Positions 19,273 to 27,906 of a DNA stretch of 64,000 bases are shown piece by piece. Both the position numbers and the translations under genes were made by a program. Numbering within the stretch: the first letter of the stretch is position 1; the number at the start of each line of letters is the position of its first letter. The notes under the pieces were generated by a model. That model was not told the origin of the DNA. It did not search any database and saw nothing but the letters and a program-made list of their open reading frames with translations. The stretch lies in the NCBI GenBank assembly GCA_963677445.2, contig CAXXGF010000036.1, forward strand, positions 104,623 through 168,622, written 5' to 3'. The DNA comes from G963677445 sp963677445. GTDB taxonomy: Bacteria > Bacteroidota > Ignavibacteria > Ignavibacteriales > Melioribacteraceae.

Positions 19273-20076
19273 GTGATTGAGATAAGGGAATTTACAGAAA
19301 AGGAAATGAAAGGACTGAGCAGACTTCAACCGGAAGGATGGCCTGATATCAGAGTGTGTTTTAATTTATACATGCGATCTTCCTTTTGTTATCCGCTCGC
19401 GGCGGTTGACGGTAAAGAGCTTGTCGGAACCGGAGCGTCGATTTACGGAGGTAAGACAGGCTGGATTGCTCACATAATTGTAATTCCCGAATACCGCGGC
19501 CATGGACTCGGACAACAACTTACTCTGAAATCGAAAGAAATCCTCGAAAAAAAAGGATGTGCTACAATATCACTAATTGCAACAGACCTGGGGAAACCGG
19601 TTTATGAGAAAACAGGATTTAAAATTGATTGCTGGTACAATTTTTTTCAGACTGAGAATCCTACTGTATTCCATGACCTGAAAAATACAGGGCCAATCAC
19701 TGATTCCGATATAGGCGATATTCTCAGACTGGATAAAAAAATCACCGGAGAAGACCGGAGCAAAATGATAAAAGCATTCCCATTTTCAGGATACCTGGTT
19801 AAAGAACGTGGAATTATTAAAGGATATTATCTTGATAAATTTGAGGAAGGACCTGTTGTTGCTTCAGACAGTGTGAGCGGACTTTCACTTTTATCAAAAA
19901 AACATTCAACCGGAATTCAGAAAGCTGTATTCCCGGAAGATAATAAATCCGCGCTGAGATTTTTTGAAGATAACGGATTTAAACTATTAAATAAAGCCGC
20001 CCGAATGTACTGCGGAGAAAAGCTTACTTATTCGCCGGATGGCATCTATAGCAGGACAGGCGGCTTTTATGGCTGA
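19273..20076 (+). CDS. GNAT family N-acetyltransferase
   Basis: A 267-residue protein starting at GTG, with AAAGGA 10 bases upstream. The N-terminal half is a GNAT domain: HIIVIPEYRGHGLGQQLT is the acetyl-CoA-binding motif A (R/Q-x-x-G-x-G/A) and PVYEKTGFK is motif B. The C-terminal half (about 130-265) looks like a second, degenerate acetyltransferase fold (SGYLVKERGIIKGYYL...RFFEDNGFKLLNKAARMY), so the layout resembles bidomain GNAT proteins. The substrate is not predictable. It is followed 67 bases later by the serine hydrolase, and co-transcription is possible. Confidence 0.85.
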   Translation: MIEIREFTEKEMKGLSRLQPEGWPDIRVCFNLYMRSSFCYPLAAVDGKELVGTGASIYGGKTGWIAHIIVIPEYRGHGLGQQLTLKSKEILEKKGCATISLIATDLGKPVYEKTGFKIDCWYNFFQTENPTVFHDLKNTGPITDSDIGDILRLDKKITGEDRSKMIKAFPFSGYLVKERGIIKGYYLDKFEEGPVVASDSVSGLSLLSKKHSTGIQKAVFPEDNKSALRFFEDNGFKLLNKAARMYCGEKLTYSPDGIYSRTGGFYG

Positions 20077-20143
20077 TCAGCATCTGAACTTGTGAAATGA
20101 TTATCAAGTCTAAATTAAAAACAGAATTTGTCGGGGAATCTTT

Positions 20144-21475
20144 ATGACATGGGAAATAAGAGTAAATTCATTAATTAAAATTCTTTTCTCATTTCTTTTA
20201 TTTATAGCATGCACCATTTCGGCGGAAAACGAACTTGAAACAGGAGAAAAATATACAAGGGAATTAGAAGGAGGAGAAACCGATATTTGGGAACTTGAGC
20301 TGGATGAAGGTGAATTTGTTTATATCAGGGTTATGCAGTCAGACCTCGATATTATTCTGAAACTATATGATCCCGGAAAGAATCTTCTTATTGAACATGA
20401 CAGTCCTAACGGAGAGAACGGTTATGAAAATCTGACTTTCCATACGATAACCGAAGGAGTTTATTCACTGGAAATATCTGTTTTTGAGGAAGACGCCCCC
20501 CAGGGTTCATACACTATTGAACTCATAAAAGCAGAAAAAAGCGCGACAGATATCCCTGGTAAAATTGATCAGATGCTGGCTGCCTATTCAACAGATGAAA
20601 ATCCGGGAGCAGCTTTAGCTGTACTCAAGGATGGCGATATTGTTTATTCAAAAGGTGTTGGAACAGCCAATTTTGAATATGAAATTCCAATTACTGAGAA
20701 CACTATTTTCCATATCGCATCTGTCTCAAAACAGTTTACCGCCTTTGCCATCGCGATGCTTTCAAGAAACGGAGAACTTTCCCTTAATGATGATATCAGA
20801 AAATATATCCCGGAAATACATGATTTCGGTTATGTAATAACTATCAGCAATCTTCTCAATCATACCAGCGGACTAAGAGACCAGTGGAACCTGCTGAGCA
20901 TGTCGGGCTGGAAAATGGATGATGTAATCACAAAAGATCATATACTGAACATGATCGGCAACCAGCAGCAGCTCAATTTTGTGCCGGGTGATGAACTGCT
21001 TTATTGTAATACCGGGTATACTCTTCTTGCCGAAATTGTCGAGCGGATTACAGGTGAAAAATTTTCAGCCTGGATGAAAAAAAATGTCTTTGAACCACTC
21101 GGTATGGATAATACTCTCTTTTATGACGACCATACTAAAATTGTAAAAAACAGGGCATATTCCTACACGTTCAGCGGAAAGGAAGGATATAAAAAAAGAG
21201 TATTGAATTATGCCAATGTCGGGGCAACAAGTCTCTTTACTACCGCGACTGATCTCACAAAATGGATCAGAAACTTTAAAAATCCCGTTGTGGGAGATCA
21301 AAGAGTTATGGCCCTTATGCACAAAACAGGCCGGCTTAATAATGGTGATCACCTCTCATACGCTTTCGGACAGGGACATAATGTTTTCCGGGGTGTTGAA
21401 TACTGGTCGCACGGGGGGCAGACGCAGGTTACAGAAGCTGGATGGGACGTTTTCCTGAAAAACATTTGGGAATAG
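20144..21475 (+). CDS. Serine hydrolase (beta-lactamase/PBP4* family), N-terminal part before a frameshift
   Basis: An exported protein with a signal peptide (about 1-30) and a PPC-like beta domain (about 35-130). A class C beta-lactamase/DD-peptidase-like domain follows with the nucleophile motif SVSK (Ser-x-x-Lys in HIASVSKQFTAF), the Tyr-x-Asn motif YCNTGY and the third motif HGG. The frame is lost at a run of six G (21413-21418), exactly at HGG. With a seventh G the product continues HGGADAGYRSWMGRFPEKHL into the downstream frame, giving a single 688-residue protein ending at 22209. As written it ends at an off-frame TGA. The cause is an assembly error or G-tract slippage. Confidence 0.82.
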   Translation: MTWEIRVNSLIKILFSFLLFIACTISAENELETGEKYTRELEGGETDIWELELDEGEFVYIRVMQSDLDIILKLYDPGKNLLIEHDSPNGENGYENLTFHTITEGVYSLEISVFEEDAPQGSYTIELIKAEKSATDIPGKIDQMLAAYSTDENPGAALAVLKDGDIVYSKGVGTANFEYEIPITENTIFHIASVSKQFTAFAIAMLSRNGELSLNDDIRKYIPEIHDFGYVITISNLLNHTSGLRDQWNLLSMSGWKMDDVITKDHILNMIGNQQQLNFVPGDELLYCNTGYTLLAEIVERITGEKFSAWMKKNVFEPLGMDNTLFYDDHTKIVKNRAYSYTFSGKEGYKKRVLNYANVGATSLFTTATDLTKWIRNFKNPVVGDQRVMALMHKTGRLNNGDHLSYAFGQGHNVFRGVEYWSHGGQTQVTEAGWDVFLKNIWE

Positions 21476-22209
21476 TTGTACTCAGCAATTACGACGCCTT
21501 TGCGCCGGCAAAAATCGGCCATAGAATCGCGGCCCTGTTTATTCCCGAACCTGAACTGAATGATGAAGAGGAAAGTCAGCCTGATGAAGAAAAATCGAAA
21601 CTGAAAAGTGAGGAATCAGAACAAAAACCTGACGAAACCATTGTTGACGCAAAACTTTTGGATATATATTCAGGAAATTACAAAATAGATCAGGGAATAG
21701 TCGCCTGTATCAGACACGAGAAAGAAAGATTAACCGGACAGCTTGCAGGAGATGAAAAACATGATCTTATCCCGATGAACGACTCAACATTCGTTATCGG
21801 GGAAATCGAATCACCACAGCTCACTATCATTTTTCACCCGGGTGAAAATGATCGCTGTGATTCGATACTGATCCGGGAAGGTAAAAGTCAATTCACCGGC
21901 AGGAGAGTTAAAACTTTTAATCCGTCCGGAAAAGAACTTAATGAATTCTGCGGCATCTATTACAGTTTTGAAACTTATACCAGGTATGATATTAAAGCGG
22001 AATCGGACACATTAAAATTATGTCATATAAAAGCAGGCAAATACGATATGCATCCTGCGGAATATGATAATTTTATCGCGGATATATGGTTTATGCGTGA
22101 TATAAAGTTTACAAGAAACGGGGATGGCAGAATAAATGGTTTCCTCGCATCAAACGGACGTGTGCGAAATCTCAGATTTGACAAAGTTGAAATTATTCCG
22201 GTTGAATAA
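21442..22209 (+). CDS. Serine hydrolase, C-terminal part after the frameshift
   Basis: This frame begins inside the beta-lactamase-like domain (RFPEKHLGIVVLSNYDAFAP is the closing strand and helix of that fold). It then continues through an acidic, Glu/Lys-rich linker to a beta-rich domain (about residues 70-255 of this fragment) of the kind appended to Pab87-like or PBP4*-type serine hydrolases. The internal ATG at 21442 has no convincing ribosome site, so it should be read as the 3' part of the gene starting at 20144, not as a separate gene. Confidence 0.75.
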   Translation: MGRFPEKHLGIVVLSNYDAFAPAKIGHRIAALFIPEPELNDEEESQPDEEKSKLKSEESEQKPDETIVDAKLLDIYSGNYKIDQGIVACIRHEKERLTGQLAGDEKHDLIPMNDSTFVIGEIESPQLTIIFHPGENDRCDSILIREGKSQFTGRRVKTFNPSGKELNEFCGIYYSFETYTRYDIKAESDTLKLCHIKAGKYDMHPAEYDNFIADIWFMRDIKFTRNGDGRINGFLASNGRVRNLRFDKVEIIPVE

Positions 22210-22791
22210 ACAAGTCAGAACTGATGCAAAAATTTCATATCTCCAGGGGTTACCTCTGCTGCTAAGGTTAAAAAATCAAGGAATAAGTTTTTTTTTGAGC
22301 GTTTTTATTGGATTTTGCGGGATTTTGTGTTTTACTGATTTTGTAGCGTTTCTTCCATATCTTTAAGCAAAATCCACGTTATCAGAGATATCTGCGGTCC
22401 TCTTTTAATTGTTCATTAATAATTTCATTTTACTATTTTGCGTAAGAATTGACTTATTGCCGATAAACTTAAGCTGGCCAACACAGAACCAGAAATCGCA
22501 GAAACACTCAGTCGATTAAATAACATTATCCTGCTTTAGCGGTGTTTAACAGTCTTTGCCCCATTGCCATAAACATTCCGGTTTATCTGAATGCGGGAAT
22601 GGCAGACCAATTAATGTTTGCTTTATTTTGCGTGTCCCATAAACCGGAATTGCATATCCCTATCAAAAACTTTTCCTATGACGCAGAATATAAGAACCAT
22701 TAGAATATTCTTTTTTTACCTGCTTTCTTACCTCTTTCAGCGGATTTCCATATATTTGTCTGGTTGAATTTTATTTAAGGGAGAACTATAA
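22210..22791. other. Intergenic region with possible decayed coding fragments
   Basis: About 580 bases. A plus-strand stretch (about 22465-22539) reads ADKLKLANTEPEIAETLSRL before a TAG, and another (about 22540-22701) is open for some 50 codons, neither with a start. A 12-bp perfect inverted repeat, ATTCCGGTTTAT (22575-22586) and ATAAACCGGAAT (22639-22650), lies inside. This may be debris of an unknown gene. The AAGGGAG ribosome site of the M64 gene is at its end. Confidence 0.35.
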
Positions 22792-24060
22792 ATGAGATTA
22801 ATATTTCTTTTTCTATTACTTGTATCTTCGCTTGCGGCTCAGGTAAAATTTGAAGATTATTTTTTTGACAAAACCATGCGCTTCGATTATTACGAAACGG
22901 TTGATAGCGCCACATCGCTATTTTCTTATGATGAAATAAAAGAAGAGCCCTATTGGGCCGGATCAAAGACCAATCTTCTTGACACACTTGAATTCGGATA
23001 TTATTTCTTCAGGATTTTTGACCGGGAATCCGGTAAAGAAATTTATTCACGCGGGTTCTCAACTCTCGCTATGGAATGGCAGACAACAGCGGAAGCAAAA
23101 AAATTCAAAAAAACCTTTACAGGCTCGGTCGTTTTCCCCTATCCAAAGAAAAAAGTCCGGCTTGAAATGTTCAAACGTAACAGAATGGTTCAGTTCGAAA
23201 AAGTGTATGAATATAATATCAATCCCGAAAGCTATTTTGTCAGGAAAAAACTGGAAATGCCATTTGATAATTTTAAAGTGCATTATTCAGGGGAACCAGC
23301 CATCAAACTTGATATTGTTCTGATCCCTGAAGGTTATTCAAAAGAGGAGGTTGAATCTTTTAAGAAAGAATGTAAAAAATTCGCGGAATACCTCTTTAAA
23401 TATGAACCTTATAAATCGTATAAAGAAAATATTAACATCTGGGGTGTTTCAGCTTATTCGGCAGAATCGGGGGTTGACATCCCGGGTGATACGGTATGGG
23501 TCAATTCAATACTGAATTCCAATTTTTATACATTCGACAGCGAACGTTATTTGATGGTGGAAGATTTCCAGAGAGTGAGGGATGTTGCCGCAAACGCTCC
23601 CTACGATCAGATTTATATTCTGGCCAATACCGAAAAATATGGGGGCGGAGCGATATATAATTTTTATTCGGTAACAGCGACAAGAAACAGAAAAACAGAA
23701 AAGATATTTATTCACGAACTTGGTCACGGCCTCGCGGGACTCGCTGATGAATATTATACATCGCAGGTATCCTATGAGAACTTTTTCCCGGAAGGGGTTG
23801 AACCCTGGGAGCCAAATATTACCACTATGGTAAATTTTGAGAGCAAATGGAAAAATCTGCTTGATGAGGATACTCCGGTTCCCACACCTGATAATGAATT
23901 ATATGATGATGTTCTCGGTGTATTTGAAGGCGGCGGATATGTGGCAGAAGGAGTCTTCCGTCCTACCCGCAACAGTGTGATGAAAGCGCTGGAATCAGAG
24001 GGTTACAACCTCCCCTCGATTAAAGCGCTGGAACATGCAATAAAATTTTATTCCCGCTAA
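22792..24060 (+). CDS. Secreted M64 family metallopeptidase (IgA-peptidase-like)
   Basis: A 422-residue protein with a signal peptide (about 1-16, SLAAQ). The N-terminal half is the beta-rich M64 N domain. The C-terminal half is the catalytic domain, with zinc motif HELGHGLAGLADEY (His308, Glu309, His312, and Asp in the HExxHxxGxxD arrangement). ILANTEKYGGGAIYNFY and the VPTPDNE/YVAEGVFRPT blocks are typical of the family, which includes a Clostridium IgA1 peptidase. A strong AAGGGAG site precedes the ATG. The next gene starts 7 bases after its stop, so it heads an operon with a PP2C phosphatase and the PduS/PduT-like pair, an unusual combination. Target proteins are unknown. Confidence 0.88.
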   Translation: MRLIFLFLLLVSSLAAQVKFEDYFFDKTMRFDYYETVDSATSLFSYDEIKEEPYWAGSKTNLLDTLEFGYYFFRIFDRESGKEIYSRGFSTLAMEWQTTAEAKKFKKTFTGSVVFPYPKKKVRLEMFKRNRMVQFEKVYEYNINPESYFVRKKLEMPFDNFKVHYSGEPAIKLDIVLIPEGYSKEEVESFKKECKKFAEYLFKYEPYKSYKENINIWGVSAYSAESGVDIPGDTVWVNSILNSNFYTFDSERYLMVEDFQRVRDVAANAPYDQIYILANTEKYGGGAIYNFYSVTATRNRKTEKIFIHELGHGLAGLADEYYTSQVSYENFFPEGVEPWEPNITTMVNFESKWKNLLDEDTPVPTPDNELYDDVLGVFEGGGYVAEGVFRPTRNSVMKALESEGYNLPSIKALEHAIKFYSR

Positions 24061-24067
24061 AGGTATT

Positions 24068-25312
24068 ATGGAACAAAGAAAAATATACAAAACGATAGAA
24101 ACTGTCGCCGGTAAATCATTCGAAAGTGACAAAGCCCTTCTTAATGAAGTTGTAAACCAGATTGTCGAGAATGAAGAAATAAAAGTTACCGGCGCGAGAA
24201 TCTGGAAACTCGATCCGCGACGCAAAGGTTACAGTCTTCTTTTCCAGAATGGAATTGTACAGAAAATCCCGCAGAATTTCCGGCTCACTCTTCATGAGAA
24301 TGATGTTTTTGAAACTATCGCGGCCGAAAGAACAATACTTGCTGATGAAACAGATGAAACTCTTAAAGAAAAAGGTATTTTCAGATATTCGGCATCCGGA
24401 GTCGGAAGCAAAATCAAGATAGATGGCAAATCCTATTTTGAATACCTCTTCGCGGTCAACAGTAATCATATAGACGATGAATTAAGAGATACGTTGAATA
24501 TTGTAGCCGCGGTTCTTACAGCCAAACTGAAGGAACGCAGAATTTCTGTTTCACAGCAAAATCTTATCCAGGGTATTGACCGGGCAAAACAATTGCAGAA
24601 AAGTATCCTCCCTGAGCATGAATATAAATTTCACGATTATGAGCTGTTCGGAGTAACAATTCCTGCTGAAGAACTCGGAGGGGACTTCTTCGATTATCTG
24701 CCGGTTGGCGATGATGAAGAAAGAATGGCCATAGCGGTCGGGGACGCCGCTTCCAAAGGACTGGCGGCAGCGGCCGAAGCAATGTACATTTCAGGGGCTA
24801 TAAGAATGGCGAGTATTTTCCAGATTAAAATTTCTTTCTTTATGAACCGTATAAATCAGCTCGTTAATAAGATTTTTGCAGACGATAAATTCGCTTCACT
24901 CTTTTATGGTGAAATTTCGAAAGATAAACGCGGATTATTTCTTTATGCCAACGCCGGACATAATCCCCCTATTTTTGTATGTAGTAAAACAAAAAATGTG
25001 CTCTATCTGCAGCCTACCGGCCCCCTTCTCGGACCCGCTCCTCACGCGAGATATGAAACCGACAGTGTCAATTTTCTTGATGGTGATGTGCTGGTTATTT
25101 TCAGCGACGGGATCACAGAAGCGGCCAACGCCGATTTTGAATTTTATGAAGAAAAAAGACTGGAACAAATCATTACAGAAAACTTAGAACTTTCACCAAA
25201 AGAAATAGCGTACAGGATCCTTGATGATGTAAACCGCTTTTCAACAGGTGACAGTAAATATCAGGATGATAAAACTTTGGTAGTTATCAAGAGAAAGGAA
25301 AACAATGCTTGA
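24068..25312 (+). CDS. SpoIIE/RsbU-type PP2C serine phosphatase
   Basis: A 414-residue protein. Residues about 1-150 look like a GAF-type sensory domain, then a short helix (QQNLIQGIDRAKQLQKSILP) leads to a PPM phosphatase domain with the metal-binding motifs EELGGDFFD, GDAASKGLAA, FSDGITEA and DDKTL. Such phosphatases normally control anti-anti-sigma factor partners (partner-switching). No STAS or HPK anti-sigma gene is in the window. It overlaps the PduS-like start by 8 bases and lies 7 bases after the M64 peptidase, so all are co-expressed. A regulatory role toward the shell or redox genes is a guess. Confidence 0.87.
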   Translation: MEQRKIYKTIETVAGKSFESDKALLNEVVNQIVENEEIKVTGARIWKLDPRRKGYSLLFQNGIVQKIPQNFRLTLHENDVFETIAAERTILADETDETLKEKGIFRYSASGVGSKIKIDGKSYFEYLFAVNSNHIDDELRDTLNIVAAVLTAKLKERRISVSQQNLIQGIDRAKQLQKSILPEHEYKFHDYELFGVTIPAEELGGDFFDYLPVGDDEERMAIAVGDAASKGLAAAAEAMYISGAIRMASIFQIKISFFMNRINQLVNKIFADDKFASLFYGEISKDKRGLFLYANAGHNPPIFVCSKTKNVLYLQPTGPLLGPAPHARYETDSVNFLDGDVLVIFSDGITEAANADFEFYEEKRLEQIITENLELSPKEIAYRILDDVNRFSTGDSKYQDDKTLVVIKRKENNA

Positions 25313-26612
25313 TGAAAAAATATTTGAAGCCGGAGTAGTCGGAGCCGGCGGAGCCGGATTTCCCACCCATGTAAAAGCAAAATCGGATGTGGAATTTGTG
25401 CTGGCAAACGGAGCTGAGTGTGAACCTCTGATACATAAAGATTTTGAGATCATGGTCAATTTCCCCTCTGAAATTGTTAAGGGAATGGAACTGATGATGG
25501 AAAACACAGGCGCTAAAGCGGGGCACTTTGGAATAAAAGGGAAAAACCAGCGCGCCATTGAAGCCATCGAACAACAACTCGACGGTTCGATCGATATGTG
25601 TATTCTGGGTGATTTTTATCCTTCGGGTGATGAATATGAACTGGTTTATGAAGCCACCGGCAGACTTATACCCCCTCACGGGATTCCCCTGAATGTCGGC
25701 TGTGTAGTGAATAATGTGGAAACATTTTATAACGTGGCAAAAGCCTCTGAGGGAATTCCGGTTACAGAAAAATTTATTTCTGTTACCGGACTGGTAAAAA
25801 AACCCTGCTCCTTTTTTGCGCCGGTCGGAACCTCTTTTCGCGATCTGCTCGAATTTGCCGGAGGCGCGACAATTGATGATTACGCTATTATGGTCAGCGG
25901 CGTCCTGATGGGAAGGCTTACTTACGATCTCGATGAACCATTAAGCAAAACGATGGCGGGAATAATAATAATTCCGCGCGATCATTACCTGGTAAAAAGA
26001 CTTGGCCGTGAGAATCATGATATGAACCGCATCGGGAAATCAGCGTGCGATCAATGCAGTTACTGCACCGAGTTATGCCCGCGTTATCTTCTTGGTTATG
26101 ACGTTCAGCCCCACAAAGTTATGCGCTCCCTTGTATTTACTTCCGGGGGAGAAGGATACTGGAATCAATATGCCGATCTCTGCTGTTCCTGTGGTTTATG
26201 TTCACTCTATTCATGCCCCGAAGATCTTTATCCACGTGAAGCATGCGACCAGAGCAAAGCTGCCATGAGGGAACAGGGACTGCCGAAATATAAGCAGCCG
26301 AAACCGGTTAAAGTTCATCCGATGAAAAATGGGCGAAGAGTCCCCCTCAAACAGTTGATGAAAAAACTGGATATTTACAAGTTTGAAAAACCGACTCCGT
26401 ATACCGACAAAAAACCGGAACCAGCTGAAGTTAAGATTTTGCTGAAACAGCACGTGGGAGCTCCGGCGGAACCGGTAATATCGGAAAACCAGGCTGTAAA
26501 AAAAGGTGATCTGGTTGCCGATATCAAACAGGGACTCGGAGCCAGACTGCATGCCTCGATAGATGGTATCGTTAAAGAAATAAACGGTGAATATATACTG
26601 ATCAGGAGATAA
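25305..26612 (+). CDS. PduS/RnfC-like flavo-iron-sulfur electron-transfer protein
   Basis: A 435-residue protein. The N-terminal GVVGAGGAGFPTHVKAK and ANGAECEPL are the nucleotide/FMN-binding signatures of RnfC, NuoF and PduS. An SLBB-like middle region leads to two [4Fe-4S] sites: Cys248-x2-Cys251-x2-Cys254-x3-Cys258, and Cys293-x2-Cys296-x2-Cys299 with Cys304. A barrel-sandwich segment closes the protein. PduS is an NADH-dependent, flavin and 4Fe-4S corrinoid reductase of propanediol microcompartments that docks to PduT. The very next gene is a PduT-like shell protein, which favours PduS over RnfC, and no other rnf gene is present. An AAGGA site precedes the ATG. Confidence 0.85.
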   Translation: MLDEKIFEAGVVGAGGAGFPTHVKAKSDVEFVLANGAECEPLIHKDFEIMVNFPSEIVKGMELMMENTGAKAGHFGIKGKNQRAIEAIEQQLDGSIDMCILGDFYPSGDEYELVYEATGRLIPPHGIPLNVGCVVNNVETFYNVAKASEGIPVTEKFISVTGLVKKPCSFFAPVGTSFRDLLEFAGGATIDDYAIMVSGVLMGRLTYDLDEPLSKTMAGIIIIPRDHYLVKRLGRENHDMNRIGKSACDQCSYCTELCPRYLLGYDVQPHKVMRSLVFTSGGEGYWNQYADLCCSCGLCSLYSCPEDLYPREACDQSKAAMREQGLPKYKQPKPVKVHPMKNGRRVPLKQLMKKLDIYKFEKPTPYTDKKPEPAEVKILLKQHVGAPAEPVISENQAVKKGDLVADIKQGLGARLHASIDGIVKEINGEYILIRR

Positions 26613-27164
26613 GTGAATATGAATTCTTTAGGTTTAATAGAACTTACAAGCATAGCGGCCGGTATGCAGGCTGCCGATACAATGTTAAAAACATCGCAGG
26701 TTGAGCTGGTAATATCCAGGACTATCTGCTCGGGAAAATATATGGTGCTGATAGGTGGAGATGTAGCCGAAGTGCAGTCGGCTGTGGAAGCGGCGGAAAA
26801 ATCTCTCGATTTTGCCGTAATTGATACATTTGTAATTCCAAATGTTCATCCCGATGTTTTCCCCGCACTCGCCGGACACAGCAATACCGATGAGCTGGAA
26901 GCGCTCGGCATCCTCGAATCTTTTTCAGTAGCATCACTTATTGAAGGAGCAGACGCCGCGGTTAAAGCTGCCACTGTACGCCTGATAGAAATACGTCTCG
27001 CCATGGCCCTCGGCGGAAAAGCATTCTGCACCATAACAGGTGATGTCGCAGCCGTTACCAGCGCGGTAGACGCCGGCGCGAGAATCATCGGTGAAAAAGG
27101 ATTGCTCGTAAACAAAGTTGTTATCCCCCGCCCCCGCCCCGAACTACTCAGCGAAATGATTTAA
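26613..27164 (+). CDS. PduT-like tandem-BMC microcompartment shell protein
   Basis: A 183-residue protein of two fused BMC domains (about 5-90 and 95-180): GLIELTSIAAGMQAADTML starts the first and ALGILESFSVASLIEGADAA the second. The block SRTICSGKYMVLIGGDV matches PduT, where the equivalent Cys holds a [4Fe-4S] cluster in the pore of the trimer. Here it is Cys39 counted from the GTG. The close, VVIPRPRPELL, also matches PduT. The start may be GTG 26613 or ATG 26619 (AGGAG is 4 or 10 bases away). It directly follows the PduS-like gene. No hexameric BMC-H or pentameric shell gene and no Pdu enzyme lies in the window. Confidence 0.9.
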   Translation: MNMNSLGLIELTSIAAGMQAADTMLKTSQVELVISRTICSGKYMVLIGGDVAEVQSAVEAAEKSLDFAVIDTFVIPNVHPDVFPALAGHSNTDELEALGILESFSVASLIEGADAAVKAATVRLIEIRLAMALGGKAFCTITGDVAAVTSAVDAGARIIGEKGLLVNKVVIPRPRPELLSEMI

Positions 27165-27906
27165 ATTGTAGGACAGCCTTTCAGGCTGTCCCGACCACCC
27201 AGGGGGAGTTTCATCTTTTCAACAAAAATGATTTTAGTTATACTACCCGTTCCGGACAGAATGCAATTCTGTCCTACAGAAAATTGTAAATTAAAAGTAA
27301 TAATAAAACCGATTCTTATAAATCAATTCGGCTTAATATTGTATCTTTCGCTCACAATTCTTTAATCAATTCACCCTGCTTTTCATCAATCTTTTGTAGG
27401 ACACATTTGCAACCTGTGCGCCGCGCAGGTTGTTGCAGATTCCCTTAGATAACAAGATTTCTTTCATTAGCCTTGTCACCCAAATATTTGTCAATCCCCT
27501 ACAGGGATTCGTATTTCAATATTTCGCATATTTCTACAATAATTCCCGCATCTACAACGCGGTATTTTTAAAGAACCTTGTAGAGGTTCCATTATTGTAG
27601 CAGAAAATGGGGCTTTATTATAAATAATCCCTGTAGGGGATTTACAATATTTTCGATAAATCTTCCCTGCAACAACCTGCGCAGCGTATCTGTCCTAACC
27701 GCCTTGAGTGAGTTTCATCTTTTCAAAAAAATGATTTGCGTAATGCTGACCGCCCTGGACAGAATGCAATTCTGTCCTACAGAAAATTGCAAATTATAAG
27801 TAAAAATAAAACCGGTTTTCACAACCTATTCGGTTTAATATTGTATCTTTCGCTCGCAATTCTTCACTCAATTCACACTGCTTCATCAATCTTTTGTAGG
27901 AAAGAT
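27165..27906. repeat. Palindromic repeat cluster with two ~230-bp tandem units and a nested insert
   Basis: Hairpins occur at 27168-27191 (GTAGGACAGCC...), 27254-27274 and 27757-27777 (GGACAGAATGCAATTCTGTCC core) and 27896-27920. Between them two long similar units share blocks such as TTCATCTTTTCAA, GTATCTTTCGCTC and CATCAATCTTTTGTAGGA. At the junction, a 254-bp stretch (27426-27679) with 13-bp inverted ends, CAGGTTGTTGCAG and CTGCAACAACCTG, seems to have been inserted. It contains its own small palindromes (CCCCTACAGGG, GAACCTTGTAGAGGTTC). No protein is encoded. Confidence 0.75.

Noticed and set aside
25305..26612. Possible Rnf complex subunit C
   Set aside because: RnfC shares the same domains, but no rnfABDEG genes are present and the adjacent gene is a PduT-like shell protein, so PduS-like is the better call.
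27165..27906. CRISPR array
   Set aside because: The repeats are palindromes of differing sequence at irregular spacing within long repeated units. There are no uniform direct repeats with spacers and no cas genes.
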